A stretch of DNA of 64,000 nucleotides from Mesodorylaimus sp. YZB2_4 (lineage: Eukaryota; Nematoda; Enoplea; Dorylaimida; Dorylaimidae): assembly GCA_030248295.1 (NCBI GenBank), contig JASANH010001018.1, forward strand, positions 186,001 to 250,000, written 5' to 3'. Shown here one piece after another: positions 34,478 to 48,400 of this stretch. The notes beneath the pieces are model-generated. The model was not told the origin of the DNA and did no database searches. It was given only the letters and a program-made list of their open reading frames with translations. The translations under genes and the position numbers were made by a program. Numbering within the stretch: the first letter of the stretch is position 1; each line of letters opens with the position of its first letter.

Positions 34478-37400
34478 GATGGGTTTCGATTCGGGCAGCC
34501 GAGGCCGATACACAATCTGAAAAAGTGCGAACTATGTATTCAGCCAAAGGTGATGAGGCCACCAAGGACGCACTCGACCGAGTCGTCGATAGTGAGTAAG
34601 GAGGTTGACTAGCGGAAAAAATAACAATTACTAGATTCATCACAAAAATGCCAAGAATTTCTTCTTGAACGCCTCCTCGCTTTCGGCCATAACATAGCCA
34701 AACACTCGAAAAAGCGCCACGGGACACTCGTCATGCAGAGCACGGGCAGAGGTCTCGCTCCTCAATCACTACTAATGAAGCTAAATCAGACCAAAACCTT
34801 GACACCCTCCGTGCCCTAACGGCAATCGGGTCTCCTCCAAGGACGCCTTCGCACTCGACTATCGCATTTTCATTGACACTGTTCCTCGATTAAGCACGCA
34901 TCCGGCCTGAACAACCGCGAAAAGATGCAACATAACATTTGCACACTTTTATGCTAACTAAGCTTAAGACCGATGGCGATGGAGAGGACAATCCTTGCGA
35001 GCAGGTACACGGCGAGGAGAGCATAGCCAGAGTATTGACGCCCGCCCGACACTCTATCAATCAGACCGACCATATCGGGCCACTCATTAACCAGGACGTT
35101 GATGGAGTGCTAACTTCCCAAGAATCCAGACCAAGTGTGCTCAGCCAGAATAAGAATTTGCTTGGGCGTAAATGAGAAAAAAAGAAACTGTTCTTGGGGG
35201 AGAATTCAGAAGCCGCAAAAAACGCAGGCTGAAATCCGTCTGACGAGTCGAGTTCAATAAAAGTGACCAATGAAAAGAAAATTGTGAATGAAAAAAGTGG
35301 AAAACTGCTTGTAATTTTGCCAGAATATAGCCACCTATTTCTCTTTTCTATTGCCTCATTCCAGATGAAAAAAGCTGGTTGTTTCGACTAATTAAAGCGT
35401 GGATGGCTCATTTTCGACAGCTGTTTTGAGAAAACAGTATGCCCTGAAGAAGAGCACTGGTAGCTAGGCCTAAGAAGTTTCTGAGTACAGTAAGGTAAGG
35501 TCATGTCCATATGCTGTGTTGTCCAGGTTTGGCGTGAGCACTAAAAGCTGACTCGAAACAAAGCTGTTTTGCCGTCAAGAAAATAATGCCATGTTCTGCC
35601 CTTTGAGTCTCCATCTACTAAACAAGCAGTACCTGCCTCTGGGTGAGCAAAACAGGACAAGCCTCCTCCTCTCGTTCGGGTTAGTTCAGCCCTCAAATCC
35701 ACGTGCATATGCACTTATAGATATCCAAAAATGGACAACTCTCCATCATACTCTGTTCGCACTCGACTAGTTAACCGATTCGTTATTCGAAGGTGTCCGT
35801 TCAAGAAACTGTGTCCAAAAGTAGGCAGGAAACACCCTCGCCACAGTCCTCTCTTCACTCATTCGAAGGAAGCTTTTCAGTTCATCGATGCTCGTTAATA
35901 GCCTGAAAACCACGTCCTTCGTGCCACGGGCGCCGCATATATACTAACAAAGTGCCCCCTAGACCCGTCCCACGCGCAGTACGGGACGCAGCTTCTGTAC
36001 CGAAAAGCTCAATCAAGATAACAAAACCAATAGCCAAAGTTAATTAGATAATAACTACAATCATTAAAGACCACCAGCTGAGTACTGTATGGGAGACAAG
36101 TATGGCCAGTCATGTCTGAGCGAGCATCGCAGTCGAGCACTTGGGCGATTAATGCCTACGCTTTTCGTGTTCATCGACTGTAAGTAAAGTAATGAGGCCA
36201 ATCTCTTTTTTCCAGAAACCCCTAGTTAAAATCTTTCCCAACAAACGAGTCCATGGCCGCTTGAAAACTGGCATTCGCCCCGGAGGAGTAAGCACAACCG
36301 TCGATGCTTCCTTCCATACTTACTAAAATAAATGATGCTCGGAGGGGCGAATCTGAACCAATAAGCTCAATTTCAAAATCCTGCTCAATGGCTCGAATAA
36401 AATGCAGGCAAAGACCCTTCGACTATCATAGCTTACTGTACATATCTCCCTGAGCTCGTTGAAATTTGAAACTGTCCGAAGTAAATAAAAATTAATTTTT
36501 TCCCCTCTCCTCCTTATCTTTTCCTTTTCCATCATTGCTAGTCCTCGATTCTTCTCGCATGCGAGCTCAGCCCTCCAACCGATAGGCCGTGCCACTGAGA
36601 CATCTGGGCACCAATCAAATATACGTTTGGAATGCTAGGCGCAGCAATAAAACTCATTTTTGCCATTTCACTGTTCATGTGCATGCAGAAAGGGACATTT
36701 CGAGGAAATGCCTTCGTGTTCTTGGGCCTGAGGTATGGCAAGTAGAAGTTGGGGAAAGGGCTCGATCAAATTCATGAAAGCAGCAATGGATTGTTGACGG
36801 TGTGAGGACCGTTCTGCACGATGGAAAGCTAAAATTAAAAGCATGTTTACACGCTGACAAACGAGTCTTCCATATTAACTCCAATCAAGAAAGCCTCTCA
36901 CAATTTTCTGCAAGTAAAAATTTGAGTTCGCATTTTTTGTTTAACATATTGACATAAGAAGTTTAAGATTAGGCAATAGTATCTATCGTAAAGCACGGGC
37001 CCATATGGATCCTCTGATCTTATGGTGGTACCGCGAGCACGTGCGTGGAAAGGTTATGGATCTATGAGCCACGTGGTTCCGTGTAATTCTCGCACGTGGA
37101 ACCATTACGGCCTGTAAATGGTTTCCATGCGGACCAACGAGGGACTGCTCGAACCAATTTTTCATTGGATACAGCAAAAGCGGCTGCAAAAGGATGATTG
37201 CTGACGAGTTCAGCCATCTTGTTGAGCTCACGGTCAGTTGGCTGAGCACAGTTTGGCATCCGAGTTGGGCCGAGGAAAAATTTGGGTTTGCCCCTTCGTC
37301 GTTGAGCACATACGGGCCACATCACAGAATTCATTCAATGAGGATAATACGGCATTGCACCACACGATATCGCATATGAGATGGGGAAAGCTCGCTCATC

Positions 37401-38180
37401 TGCGCACATGCGTGGCTGCTGATGGAGGACAACGCATATGAGGTGTGGTTGTCTATGTGACAGCCATCAAAGACACTTTCACGGAATCCTCTTCCCGGCC
37501 CATGCCACTGGCCAGTGCCATTTTGTTAGACGAGAGTGTAAAGTGCAAGGAGTGGGGGCAAAGCATTGATAATCGATACCTACAGTACGCACCGGATTTA
37601 ATGAGAACTGTCTCAAATGGGGGAGATACAAGCGAGGATTTACCCCTCCATCCCTACAGATAAAGGAAACTCTTGCCCAGTAACCTAAAACATTTTTTGA
37701 CCCATCCTGGTAGGCTCATGGGACTCTCAATTCTTGGCCCTTGACCCGCGGACTAGGGGGCTTGTCATTCGACCCTATCTTGCCATCGACTAGGGTCAAT
37801 CCAGGATGCATGCTGGGCAAGGGTGCGTGTTAGTCGCTACCCTTCGATGTCGGCGGTTACCCCCAGCCCGCGCCCCACGAGGGACCCGTAATCGAGTGCC
37901 ACCCGCCCCACAAGGCCTCTCCTGGAGCCTAAAACCTAAAACATGCTCACGGTATGTTTAGACCGCGAAGACGATCCTATACAAAATAGGCGCCGTCAGC
38001 CATATTTTAAAGGGGCTTCAAAACTCCCGCCATTTGCAGGTCTGTTAAACTTACCTGCGAATCATTCGAACGGTAGGGTGCGTCACTAATAAATTCCGCG
38101 CATTTGATGGTTTCTCCTCATTTTATTTAAACTGAAGATTCAATTGGAACAGAAGTTGAGATTCTCGCAATCAAAATAAA
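34478..38180. other. Intergenic, no gene recognised
   Basis: Several short ORFs occur on both strands but none has a family motif or a splice-compatible neighbour. The first 500 bp on the right side of the peptide gene should hold its 5' UTR exon and promoter. Confidence 0.45.
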
Positions 38181-41100
38181 ATGGCGAGTTCAGTGGTGTA
38201 CAGTTCTTCGGACGAGGATGACATGAGTCTTCAATCGGTAATCAAGGTTGGTTCAGTTATTTTTAGTTTTTGGCTGCGGGTCCTAGGCCTGCCCTTTTTA
38301 TATGCCTCATGTGCCTGTATAAAAGTTTTCTGTTGGATAGATCAACTCCGCAGCTTTCCTTTCTGCTTTTTTTTGTGTTCGGCTTTTCGTTTGACTTACT
38401 GTAGATGGAGACGCTGATTGCTGTGACTTTGACGACTGCGATGGCTGTGACATTATAGGAAATCGGTGGCATGCCGGGACAGAAACATCGGTCCAAGTAT
38501 TCATGGCTTATACCTGGTGAAGAGCCCAAAGTCAAAGGTAGCCTGAGTGCATAACGCGTTATTAAGGTGTGCCTGTATATTGGAGTTTTCAAGGTATTGT
38601 TTTTTCAGAATCTCATATCGGCTATTTATCTCCTGTGGGGAAAATTGTGGGAACGTTGACGATAACAAATTATCGCTTATTTTTTCATGGCAAGAGTCGA
38701 GTAAGTTGCTTTGCTCTTCGGTGTATGGATGTGACATGGTGGAATTATCGTTTGATTGCAGGAGTGCGAACTGAACGTACCTTTGGGAGTGATAAGCCGG
38801 GTTGAAAAAGTTGGTTATTCGACGATGAGCCGAGGCGAGGATTCGTACGGACTGGAAATTGTATGCAAGGTAAGTCCCGCAATGGCGATCGCGATCATAC
38901 TCTGGTGTATGTACATCCCGGACCATGCACCTGCAAGTGTTGTATGATTTCCTTAGATGGGTAGACTGTGCAGTAAAATATTATGTGACCTCTGCAGCGT
39001 TTTTATTTGTAGGATATGAGAAACCTAAAATTTTCCAGTCGACAAGAAAATCATTCTCGGCGACCAGTTTTTGAATGTTTGCAAAAATACGCCTTTCCGA
39101 TCTCGAATAAGCTGGTAATGATAATGGCTTCTGGGGCCATGGGTTTTTACTCTAACGAGTTTTCCGTCTAGACATTCTTCGCTTTCGAGAACCAAGAGCG
39201 CTTTTCTGTGGATGGCTGGGGCGTTTATGATGCTGCCAAGGAATACAAACGGCTGGTAAGCGAGTCCCTGGAACTAGGCTACTGGTCAGTGAGGATTACG
39301 TTGTAACCACCGCACCGCCGCAGTGGGAGACCACAAACTCCGACTTGAGCAGGGCCTATCTTACTGCTACACATGCAGCTGAAATATCAACAAAGAGTTG
39401 ACCCTCCCCAGCAGGGAAGAGTATCGATCTGCCAACCGCCAGAAATCAAGTGGAAAGCCTCGGATCAGTTCATCAGGGTCTTAGACTTCTTAATTTCAGG
39501 GAATCCCGAACGATTCTTGGCGATTGACGAAAATAAACAGCCGATACGAATTCTCTGACACGTACCCAGGCCTGGTATGTTTGACTTATCAATTTTTGAT
39601 CAATCCGATTGAATCGTTTTCTTGCAGCTGTGCGTTCCTGCCCAAGCCACCGACGAGGATGTTTACAAAGTGGGCAACTTTCGCAGCCGAGCTAGAATCC
39701 CAGTAAGTAGCTTATGCCTATGCTAGCATCACAATTTTTATGGTCTTTCTCATTCAGGCATTGTCGTGGTTGCATCCGGAGAGTCAGGCGAGTTTGACCC
39801 GTTGCTCGCAACCCTCAGTTGGCGTTACGGCTCGTCGTAGTCCCGACGATGAACGATTTTTGCAAATGGTAATCGAGGCGAATGCACAATCGCCAAAGTT
39901 GTACGTGATGGACGCTCGGCCGGAAGTCAATGCTAAAGTCAATAAGGTCTGACAATTTTGTTTTATTGCTCTTTTACAATTTTGCAACTGTGTAGTCTCT
40001 TTTTTGTTTAGGCCAAAGGTGGTGGATTCGAAAGCGAAGAAAATTATCGCAATGCCGAGCTTGTGTTTTTGGACATTCAAAACATTCATGTCATGCGGGA
40101 GAGGTAGGCTAATTGAAGGTTTTTGTAATGGAATTTAAGAAATCAAGGGTTTCAGTTTGCGGAAGTTGAAAGACATTTGCTTTCCCCGAGTGGACGATAA
40201 AACTTGGCTAGGCGCTTTGGATGAAACGCGTTGGTTGGAGCATATTCGAGTAAGGCAGTTCATTTTATGTTTTGAAAAGTCATTCGAAAAAATTTTTGTT
40301 TTCAGCTAATTTTGTGCGGTGCAGCTCGCATAGTGGACAAAATCGAGAACCACAAGACCTCGGTGCTGGTTCATTGCAGTGACGGATGGGATCGCACTGC
40401 TCAGGTAAGAAATCTTGTATTTTTTGTCCTGTTAATTAGATCGAGAGTTTTTCTTTCTTAAGCTAACCTCGTTATCGATGCTTTTGTTGGATCCGTACTA
40501 TCGCACGTTGAAAGGATTCGAAGTTTTGGTCGAGAAGGAATGGTGTAGTTTTGGTCATAAGTTCGGCCAGGTATGCGTGACTTATTGGTTTTTTATGCGT
40601 TAGTGCAGTTCATTTTTTAGAGAGTTGGTCACGGCGAAGAGAAACACTCTGATGCGGAAAGGTCGCCCGTGTTTTTGCAGTTTATTGATTGCGTTTGGCA
40701 ACTGACCCAGCAGGTATGCTTTGCTGTAGTTGAGGATCTGTGTCAGGATTAATATTGTGCCGTTCCAGTTTCAAACGTCGTTCGAATTCAATTCCATATT
40801 TCTGATCACTGTGCTCGATCATCTATACAGTTGTCGATTCGGCACCTTTCTATACAATTGCGAGTCGCAGAGAGTCAAAGAAGTAGCGGCATTTGGGTAA
40901 CTGGTTCTAACTATAACTGAATAGAAATGGTTTTCAGGGGGTTCGTGAAAAGACCCAGTCGCTGTGGTCGTTCGTCAATAGCAATTTCGAGTCTTACCTG
41001 AACCCGCTGTACAATCGCGCAACGTCTCTTCACGCCCTCATTCCGTGCTGTTCAAGTCGGAAAGTGAAGCTGTGGAATGAGTACTATCTGCGATGGAATC

Positions 41101-41347
41101 CACAGGACAACTCGTTGCAGAAACAAGTAGGGGTGTCTCATGGGACAAGTGAACAACCATTGCATATTTTGTGTATATTTAGGAAGACCTGCAATATATT
41201 TATCGACGAATTATGCGAGTTCTGCAAGCTTCGCACGAGGAACTGCATCGTCTGCGATTAGAGCAGATGTCGCATCGGAGTGGTGGCAATCCCGCTATGG
41301 TGGCTAGTGCAAGTGGGAATAATCACGAATGGACGTCGGATGTGTGA
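38181..41347 (+). CDS. MTMR2: Myotubularin-related phosphoinositide 3-phosphatase (MTMR2 type)
   Basis: Lipid phosphatase that removes the 3-phosphate from PI3P and PI(3,5)P2 on endosomal membranes. Seventeen exons: 38181-38237, 38459-38537, 38609-38700, 38762-38869, 39013-39114, 39172-39255, 39500-39574, 39628-39702, 39758-39946, 40012-40103, 40156-40249, 40306-40404, 40463-40570, 40621-40713, 40769-40882, 40938-41126, 41183-41347; 604 aa. The PH-GRAM domain covers about residues 45-160 ([22 protein letters not shown]). The phosphatase domain includes [39 protein letters not shown] and the intact catalytic loop HCSDGWDRT (Cys373, Arg379), so an active enzyme rather than a pseudophosphatase is expected. 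A coiled-coil segment ([19 protein letters not shown]) and a C-terminal SDV, a possible PDZ ligand as in MTMR2, end the protein. The exon 9 donor GTCTGA is weak. Confidence 0.95.
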
Positions 41348-42308
41348 TAGATTCGTCGGATTGCGGTTGGAGCCTGTGCGTGTTACTTCTCCTGTGTAAC
41401 ACTTCTGACTGACTCGTAAGCTGTGGATGCAAATTAGGCTGTTGAAGGGAGATGGTCTAGTTTATTGTGCTTTCTTGACTGGTTTTATGTCCATAAATTC
41501 ATGTATCGTGCAAGGATATTGTAGGAAGGCCATATGATTTCCATCCATCTCGATTGGTCGGGTCCCCACTGGCTGATATGCATGCCCCTGAGTAAAAGTC
41601 GCTATTCGTAATCGGCGTGTAATACGACTGGGTCCGTATTACTGGAGGGAGTGACCGGTGGAGCTTTTGCACCACGCCTAAAACCCAGGGCAGCGTACTA
41701 AGTCCTCCGACCTAGTACATGGCTGAAACGTCACCCTGACGGGTGACGCTCCCAGCTGCCGGCTCCGTGCAGAGTATCGATTGCCAGTCGAGCCTCTACA
41801 GGCGGTGCGATTGCCCTTGGAGCAACAATGATCCAGTTAGGAACCAAGATGCGTGTCTTTTCTTATAAGGCACCCTAACTCTGGAAGGATCAAAGGCGTG
41901 TGCCCTCTAACTAGCTTAAGGAACTTGTTGGTTTGGGAGGGCGGGCTGTATCGTAGATCACTAATCGTAAGTTCTTCCAAACGAGTATGCACCTTCAGGC
42001 CTGTGAGCAAGGTCGTGGGTATGATCAACCACACGGCAGCTGACTCACTAAATCGTCCACATGACGGCACAAAACGTAATTATTGACTTCTAAACAACAA
42101 AGTCCCATTCCTGTACTTGCATCCCAACTCTGCTGCTCTCACGGTCAGTTCTGCCTGTCAACAAAAATGCCTACTGTTTGGGCTCACACCAGGGTCTGAT
42201 AAACACTTTTGTGCAGGGACATGTGCAGTAGGCCAGACCACAGGATAAGCTGCTTCAGAGCCAACCAGGACTAAGTATTGTTGTTTTTTGGCAAATTTAA
42301 TTCACTGA
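41348..42308. other. Intergenic with a dispersed repeat
   Basis: Apart from repeat family A at 41629-41815 I see no gene. Confidence 0.5.
41629..41815 (+). repeat. Dispersed repeat family A, copy 2
   Basis: Second copy of the element at 17190-17371, with the same ordered blocks (AATACGACTGGGTCCGTATT, GGGAGTGACCGGTGGAG, CCTGACGGGTGACGC, GAGTATCGATTGCCAGTCG). Slightly longer because of an extra GTACTAAGTCCTCCGACC-type insertion. Confidence 0.75.
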
Positions 42309-43041
42309 TCATGTCGTCGATTTTTCCACTCGAACGGGATTGTATTTTAGGCTTTTCTCGATTCTTGCACCCAGCTCATTGTAGGATGAGGTCAACCGCT
42401 GAATCATGCAGCTTGACAAAGAAGGTGCAAGAAGACGGCACTGCCCCTTTTCCATGCACTGAACAAATAAATCCATATCCGTATATGGCATGTCATATTT
42501 GGTTAATACTTCCAAAGAAAATAATGCACCCCCGTATGCACTTCCCAGAATAATAGCTGCGAAAAGCCAGAAACGGTTCAGTCGTCGAACCGACACAATA
42601 CTCCTCTCTGATTCTTGTGTATTGCTCATGATAAACAAAAAACACACTTTCAGGCATGAATGCACCTTTGGAAAATTATCAGATGCCGACGAGTCAATAG
42701 AAATCCTATTAATCAAATACATAGATCCAAAAGCTAAGTAAGCCAAAGGCGACCACGAAACAAGCCCAGATTGACCATTTAAATGCCTGTAGAACACTTA
42801 AATCCATGCCCCGGTCTAAAATTGGAAGCGCCCTAGTCATAGCGATGATATCAACGCTTCCATATATCCTACTAAAATCCACAGCTTTTACTCGATTGTA
42901 AGTCGGTGTCACAAGGAGCATAGATGCCTCGAGTCCGCCACGCTGTATTGCCCCGACTAATCCCGATCCAATGCCTTCCTGACTAGCATCTCCGAAATCA
43001 CTTCCATTGTACCATCCGAAAGAGCAATTTAGCTTCCACAT
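42309..43041 (-). pseudogene. Ionotropic (glutamate-like) receptor pseudogene
   Basis: Paralogue of the intact IR at 62883-64000. From high to low coordinate: KLNCSFGWYNGSDFGD, LVTPTYNRVKAVDFSRIYG (ligand-binding S1), then a first membrane segment SIWACFVVAFGLLSFWIYVF. There the frame breaks (about 42710-42740), and the sequence continues in another frame with NRFWLFAAIILGSAYGGALFSL, YTDMDLFVQCMEKGQCRLLA and SSYNELGARIEKSLKYNPVRVEKS before a stop. The intact copy has about 150 further residues including the last membrane helix; here they are absent. The 15-nt GT...AG that would bridge the break is far too short for an intron. A sequencing indel could explain the frameshift but not the missing C-terminus. 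Confidence 0.75.
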
Positions 43042-44220
43042 CGAACAGACAATACGTGTGGCATCAATTTAATAGCCACGTCTGCCGCAGCTAGCGTTGA
43101 GAGCGCAGTGTGTAACGGAAGGATAGGCGCATATAACACCAAATTTCAAAGCCATTTTGTGGACTTTACATGACAAACTAAAATATGATGGGAGAGGGGC
43201 AGAGGGTATCGGTTGATTGAGCCACCACCCAGCTTAGTTCACACATATGGTCGATTCCGAACTGCCTTTGGACCTTTGGTGACTACGAGTAACTGTTTTG
43301 ACACGAAAGGTCATTTATGTATAATTATACATAAATATGCCATAAATAAGCAAACAACGAAAGAGCCGATTAAGACTAGAATCACTCGCTCAGAATCATG
43401 TTTCAGCGAGGTGTGTATAAAAGGGTGACCGGATATGACCATGTTGAATAGGAAGCATGAGAATAATGAAAGTCATAATGCAGATACATTGTATGTTGTA
43501 CATATTCAAACAAAGAGCTATTTCAATAGATTTTTCTCGACGACGGCTCCATTTTCAAGTGCACACTACGTACGATACCGTAGTATCCGTTACGATAAGC
43601 TTTGACATGTTCATCGCATTATCATATTATGCAGCAGTGCCGAAGAACAATGACGCCATTGGTCAACGCTACAAAAGGGAATAGAAACATTGCCTCGGCT
43701 CCTGCAGCTTTACAGTACAAGAAGCAACAAATATTTACAAATAAAATCCCTGTAAAAGCTTTGTGATTCGGAAAAGGCCGTTGAAACAGCATGAAAAAAA
43801 AGGTCCCAGCGGCAACCGAGCACGCACTCCTGAGATCGATTAACAGTTTTTGCCAGCTTAAACTTTTAAATTTCCTGCGGACGTCTCTACACGCGCGGGG
43901 GTATGACACTTTATAGCACGTTAACCCCTCTGCTCATTGTCCCTCGTGTTTCATTTCCAATGAAAACTGAGCGGACGAAACGCGCGCAGGACATCGAGAA
44001 CATATTTATGAAATTATGTACTCTATAAGCGCAAAACGATTGCCTCCTCTTTCCAAATTTCGAATTGGCCAACGTTAGTGCTGGTGGCCGTATGCTGCGG
44101 TGTGTTGGCACGCCGTCAAGTGCAGGCGGACTGCATCGTGTTGCCCAGTCTGTGCGAGAACTTATGTAAGCGAGATGGGTCCTGGTTGAATGGATCAAAA
44201 TAAAAAAAAACTACCATCAG
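43042..44220. other. Intergenic, no gene recognised
   Basis: AT-rich, with short antisense ORFs lacking domains. An in-frame stop upstream of the IR pseudogene suggests its N-terminal exons, if any, are also lost. Confidence 0.45.
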
Positions 44221-45233
44221 CAGATGCGAAAACCCTGGCGCACAATCACATTTAAGAATTTTCTACAATGCAAACTTTTTGACATTCAAAAAACTCAAAA
44301 GAATTTGCGGGTATGATTTTTATAGCAAAAGCTGTGCGCTGTAAGAAACGCGAGTTATCCATTCCAGTCATGGACGCTGCATGAGCAAATGTGGGCTCAC
44401 AGCTTTAAGCATATGGCCCTGCAGCAAAAAGTCACTCGGAACATACTATGAAATGACAAAAACATTATATCGCACACTTGGAAAATTTTATTCGATGAAA
44501 AACCCATTTGCAGACGAATTGCCAATGGAATGCCACTGGCCTTTTTAGCCTTTATGACCATGCCTTAAAAATGCCTTGCGCCTAAATATGCCTCAAAAAA
44601 TAATGTCGGCTAGAATAAAGGTCGGGAGGAAATAAAGTCGAGTAAACTTGTGAGTTCAAGAGACAGCGCGAGGTCAGGCAAGGCGTAAGCTAGGCTCCTC
44701 GTGCAGGGCACGGATTCTGGCTTACAGCCATCATCATTTACCAGTAAAATGAAAAGCAAAAGGACCTTCAAGACCTTCCGTACGAGTCTCGCTCGTATAA
44801 GTCAGTCGTCTGAGTCTTCTCAAACTTTTTCTTAGAAGTTATAAGATCACGAAGCGGGCAGTTCTTGCAAGGTGTCACTTGAGCATCAGGATGTGATGGT
44901 TGAACTTACGTCGGTGAAACGCACACCTGTAGCTTGACAAAATCTGGTCCAACAGTCAGGTACTAGCACAACCGTTTTCTTGATAGACTCGTTTCTTATC
45001 AACTTTCAAAAATTTTCTTCAAAATTCTAGGCGAAGTATGATCTAAAAATCGTGAGCAAAGTTCTAGCTGAATTTTGAAATTTCCTAAAGCTGACTGTTC
45101 GTGGGAAGCATGTCTGCTTACTCATAGGGTTAAGCTATCAAACTGGACAAAATGTGGCGTGATCTGAACTAGTTTGGGTCTACTATACAAGCTATTCCAT
45201 GAAAAAAAGCTAATCAACAAAATGTCTAATCAA
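44221..45233 (+). repeat. Long direct repeat, left copy (1,013 bp)
   Basis: Matches 52493-53505 over its full length with a constant offset of 8,272 bp. I count about 20 mismatches, so roughly 98% identity. Begins CAGATGCGAA and ends AATGTCTAATCAA in both copies. No coding potential. The ends are not TG...CA and no reverse transcriptase lies between, so it is not an ordinary LTR. Confidence 0.9.
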
Positions 45234-45446
45234 ATTCTAATCTTATCAAAACGTAAATGACTGACCTTTTCACCAGTGAGCGAAGAAATTGATTTTTAAT
45301 GGTGATCATTACGATAAAATGAAATTTACCCATGATGACTAGATAGCAAGATTTAAAAAAGGATCAACAACGCACTTATTATTAGTTCACTGGCACGGCC
45401 AGACAGCAAACCGCTTGCTTTTATCATTGATACAACGACCGCTGCC

Positions 45447-48400
45447 ATGGCGCGGTCTCTGATGACATTTTTCACAGTACTCTGCATGTTTGGTGCAGGT
45501 AGGTGCTTGTACTGACTTTTGTCCCGAGGCGGGGTCATACGGTAAGTCCCCGCTTGTTAGTACGTACAGTAGCCACGGGATTTTAAAGGGTCCGACCCGG
45601 AGGATTCCTGAGGAGGACATTTAGGAACGGCTAAACCAAGGGTCGAATCGACATCCCTGCGCTAGCCTCAGCGTTCAACTGATTTGTCCCGTCGAACTTA
45701 CATGAGCTATCTCGAGCCACGCTAGAAGGACCAAGCATTGTTGTTCACATTTGTCCTGCAAATGCAGCATAGCAATTCCAGACAGCTACCGCTATCGAAA
45801 GGATACAACATTTAATTGATGTTTTTTTAAAAGAGTTTGTGGGTTGGGCCCCAGTTTTCCCATGATGGCATTCCAACCCGTTTTTGCCGATACCCGGCCT
45901 GCAGTCATTCTATGATAAGCGATGTGATGTGAACAGCCTCCTTCTTACCTTTAGAACAGAAGCGAGGGTCTTCGTATTTCGGTTGACTCGATCCTGTTAC
46001 AGTTTTACTGAGTCGATTGCTTGTTGCGCAGGCTTGAATGGCGCCTGCTTTTTCGGTGTCCTACTTGCCTTCGGACCAATGTGTCAGTTCAGTGGTCTGG
46101 TGTGCAGGCCTAGCCAGCAATATCTTTGAGTCTTCTTTCGTTCTTCCGCTGTGGCAACATGTTCGTTTTAATTCGGTATTTATTACGATAGCCCGCTGTA
46201 TGTTTCTAAGCAAGAGACCAATTATCAGACCCTCATGAGACTTCCTTCAGAGATGGTAAAAAACATGGGAGGACAAACTTGTAGAAAAACAAAGCAAAAA
46301 GAAAAATATCAGGATCCTTTAGAAGTGCCGTCCCTTCCGGAGATAAAGCTATTCACGAATGGATGACGAATAATTCTGAGCTGAAACAGCAATGTGTCTG
46401 TGCGCAGCTCCCCGTTGGCTTGAGGCCAGCATCGACCGAATCACCGAACCGAATCACCGAACCGAACCACCGGATTAACGATACCGAACCTAACCGAACC
46501 GGCTTTTTTTTACCGAACCACCGAAGCGAACAAAAAATTTTGGATTTCCTCTTTTATTGGTGAAAACGCGGTTATTTTGCTTGAAATTTCGTGTTAGCTA
46601 TAAATTTCTCTATCCCTTTTTCTAAATTATCTGGTCCTTTCTTCATTACCTTCAAAATTTCAATTCAAAAAAGGTTAAAAGAGATTGACTTCCAAATATT
46701 TCAAAAGTATCGGGTGCGCGACAAGGAATGACGCTCACAGAAATGGCTAGTTTTCTCGAGAAGCAGTCGCGTTGTGAACTTTACACTAACACAGGCAGAT
46801 ACAGCAGAGCAGTCGATCCAACATCAGGCAGTCTATTTAGTGCCCATCATATTCTACAGTTGCTTGTACAATGAAATGAATAGTCAAGACCTCAGAAATT
46901 TGGTTACACCGCTAGTCATTTTAAGTGAAGGTACAGTCAGCCATTCCGTTTATATGGAAATGGATCTTTACGATTCGATTGCAAGTAGCCAAGAAATATG
47001 GAAGAAAGCTATGTACGAACAGCTCGATCTTACAGCAGGATGGTGCGAACCAGCATCGACCGAACACGGTTTTTGCACCTAGCCGAACCTTACCGAACTT
47101 TTTCTCAAATCTCACCGTTTTGTTAAGACGTCACCTTTTTAAAACTGCTTGCAAAAGATAGTCGTGTTTTCAGGTAACTTGCAAAACCCTGACGGCGACT
47201 CACTGTTCTGCTACGAAGTAATTAGGCATGGTTACACTCCGCTTTGCCTGGCAGCCACCAGCACTGACATAATTGACGAACAAGCCCGATTACGCAAGTC
47301 TGGCGAAGCGTTTCTTGTTCCATGCAATTCGCAGCCATTCGAGAGCCTTTGGGTGGTGAGCACTGACGATGATCACACCACTCTAAGATTGAAACACGAC
47401 CCCGACCAATGCTTATCAATCCACGACACCCCTCCTGTCGCCAGGCTCAGTCGATGCAACGTCGCACATGTTCCCGAACAAAGCATAAAGTTTATTCTGC
47501 ATGATAATTCAAATTTGGATGTTCGCAGTCGGAGCACGGGTACCTATTTGAACTACGACATTTGGCGGGATGAATTGAACAAAGGCAGCGACGCCAAACC
47601 CAATGCTGTGCAGTGTTATCGTTGGTATTGGGTTTCCGAACAGATAAAGAAAGCTGACGCTATCCGAGGAACTTCGTACGTTTTTCCCGTCAAAAATACG
47701 ACGCATAATAATTTAACGAAGCAATATGTTCTTGGATATTTCGATCAGTTACTTACCGAGGAACTGTATCCGCCCATCAAGTATGATAAACAGCTGTGTG
47801 CTTCTACTGGACAATCAGAGTGTGACTCGTATGAGGACTGGTTCCCTATTGATTACAATTTGGCCCACCTCGACTCGACTGTAGTTACACTTGATCTGAG
47901 CATGAAGGCTGGTGGTGTTGGATACGACAGATTTTCGAACATCAACCGCGTTCTGACTGGAATGTATGCAAAACCTGGAGAGGCGGTTATCATTGCGACA
48001 GAAGAGTATGATACGAGCAAGGCTTCGATCATTGCCTCCTTGTTTCTTCACGGCAATCCTAATGGTGAGTCCATCTTCTACTGGTTCTAGGTAAGCACAA
48101 ATAATTGCCTTCCCTACGTGAACTTTAAATTTTTACTCGCATCAAAGCTTCGGGTATTTCTAAATGTTACTTTCCATGCCTCTAGAAAATTCTTATTCCG
48201 GTTTCACGCTTTGCTAAATTAGTCATAATCCTTTTTTCTAGAATTCGACTTGTGGCGCCCAGGCCTAATAACTGTCAAACAGGTATTGAAGCCTGGTATG
48301 AACAGGATTTGGTCACCTTACGGAGGTCCGATATCGCTGCAAGTCTTTGGAACTGATCCTTCCAGTCCCCTTGTCCACGTTCGCATATCCAATGCGGCCC

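Noticed and set aside
42710-42730. 15-nt GT...AG 'intron' restoring the IR pseudogene frame
   Set aside because: Far shorter than any spliceable intron; the paralogue has no intron there, and the C-terminus is missing anyway.
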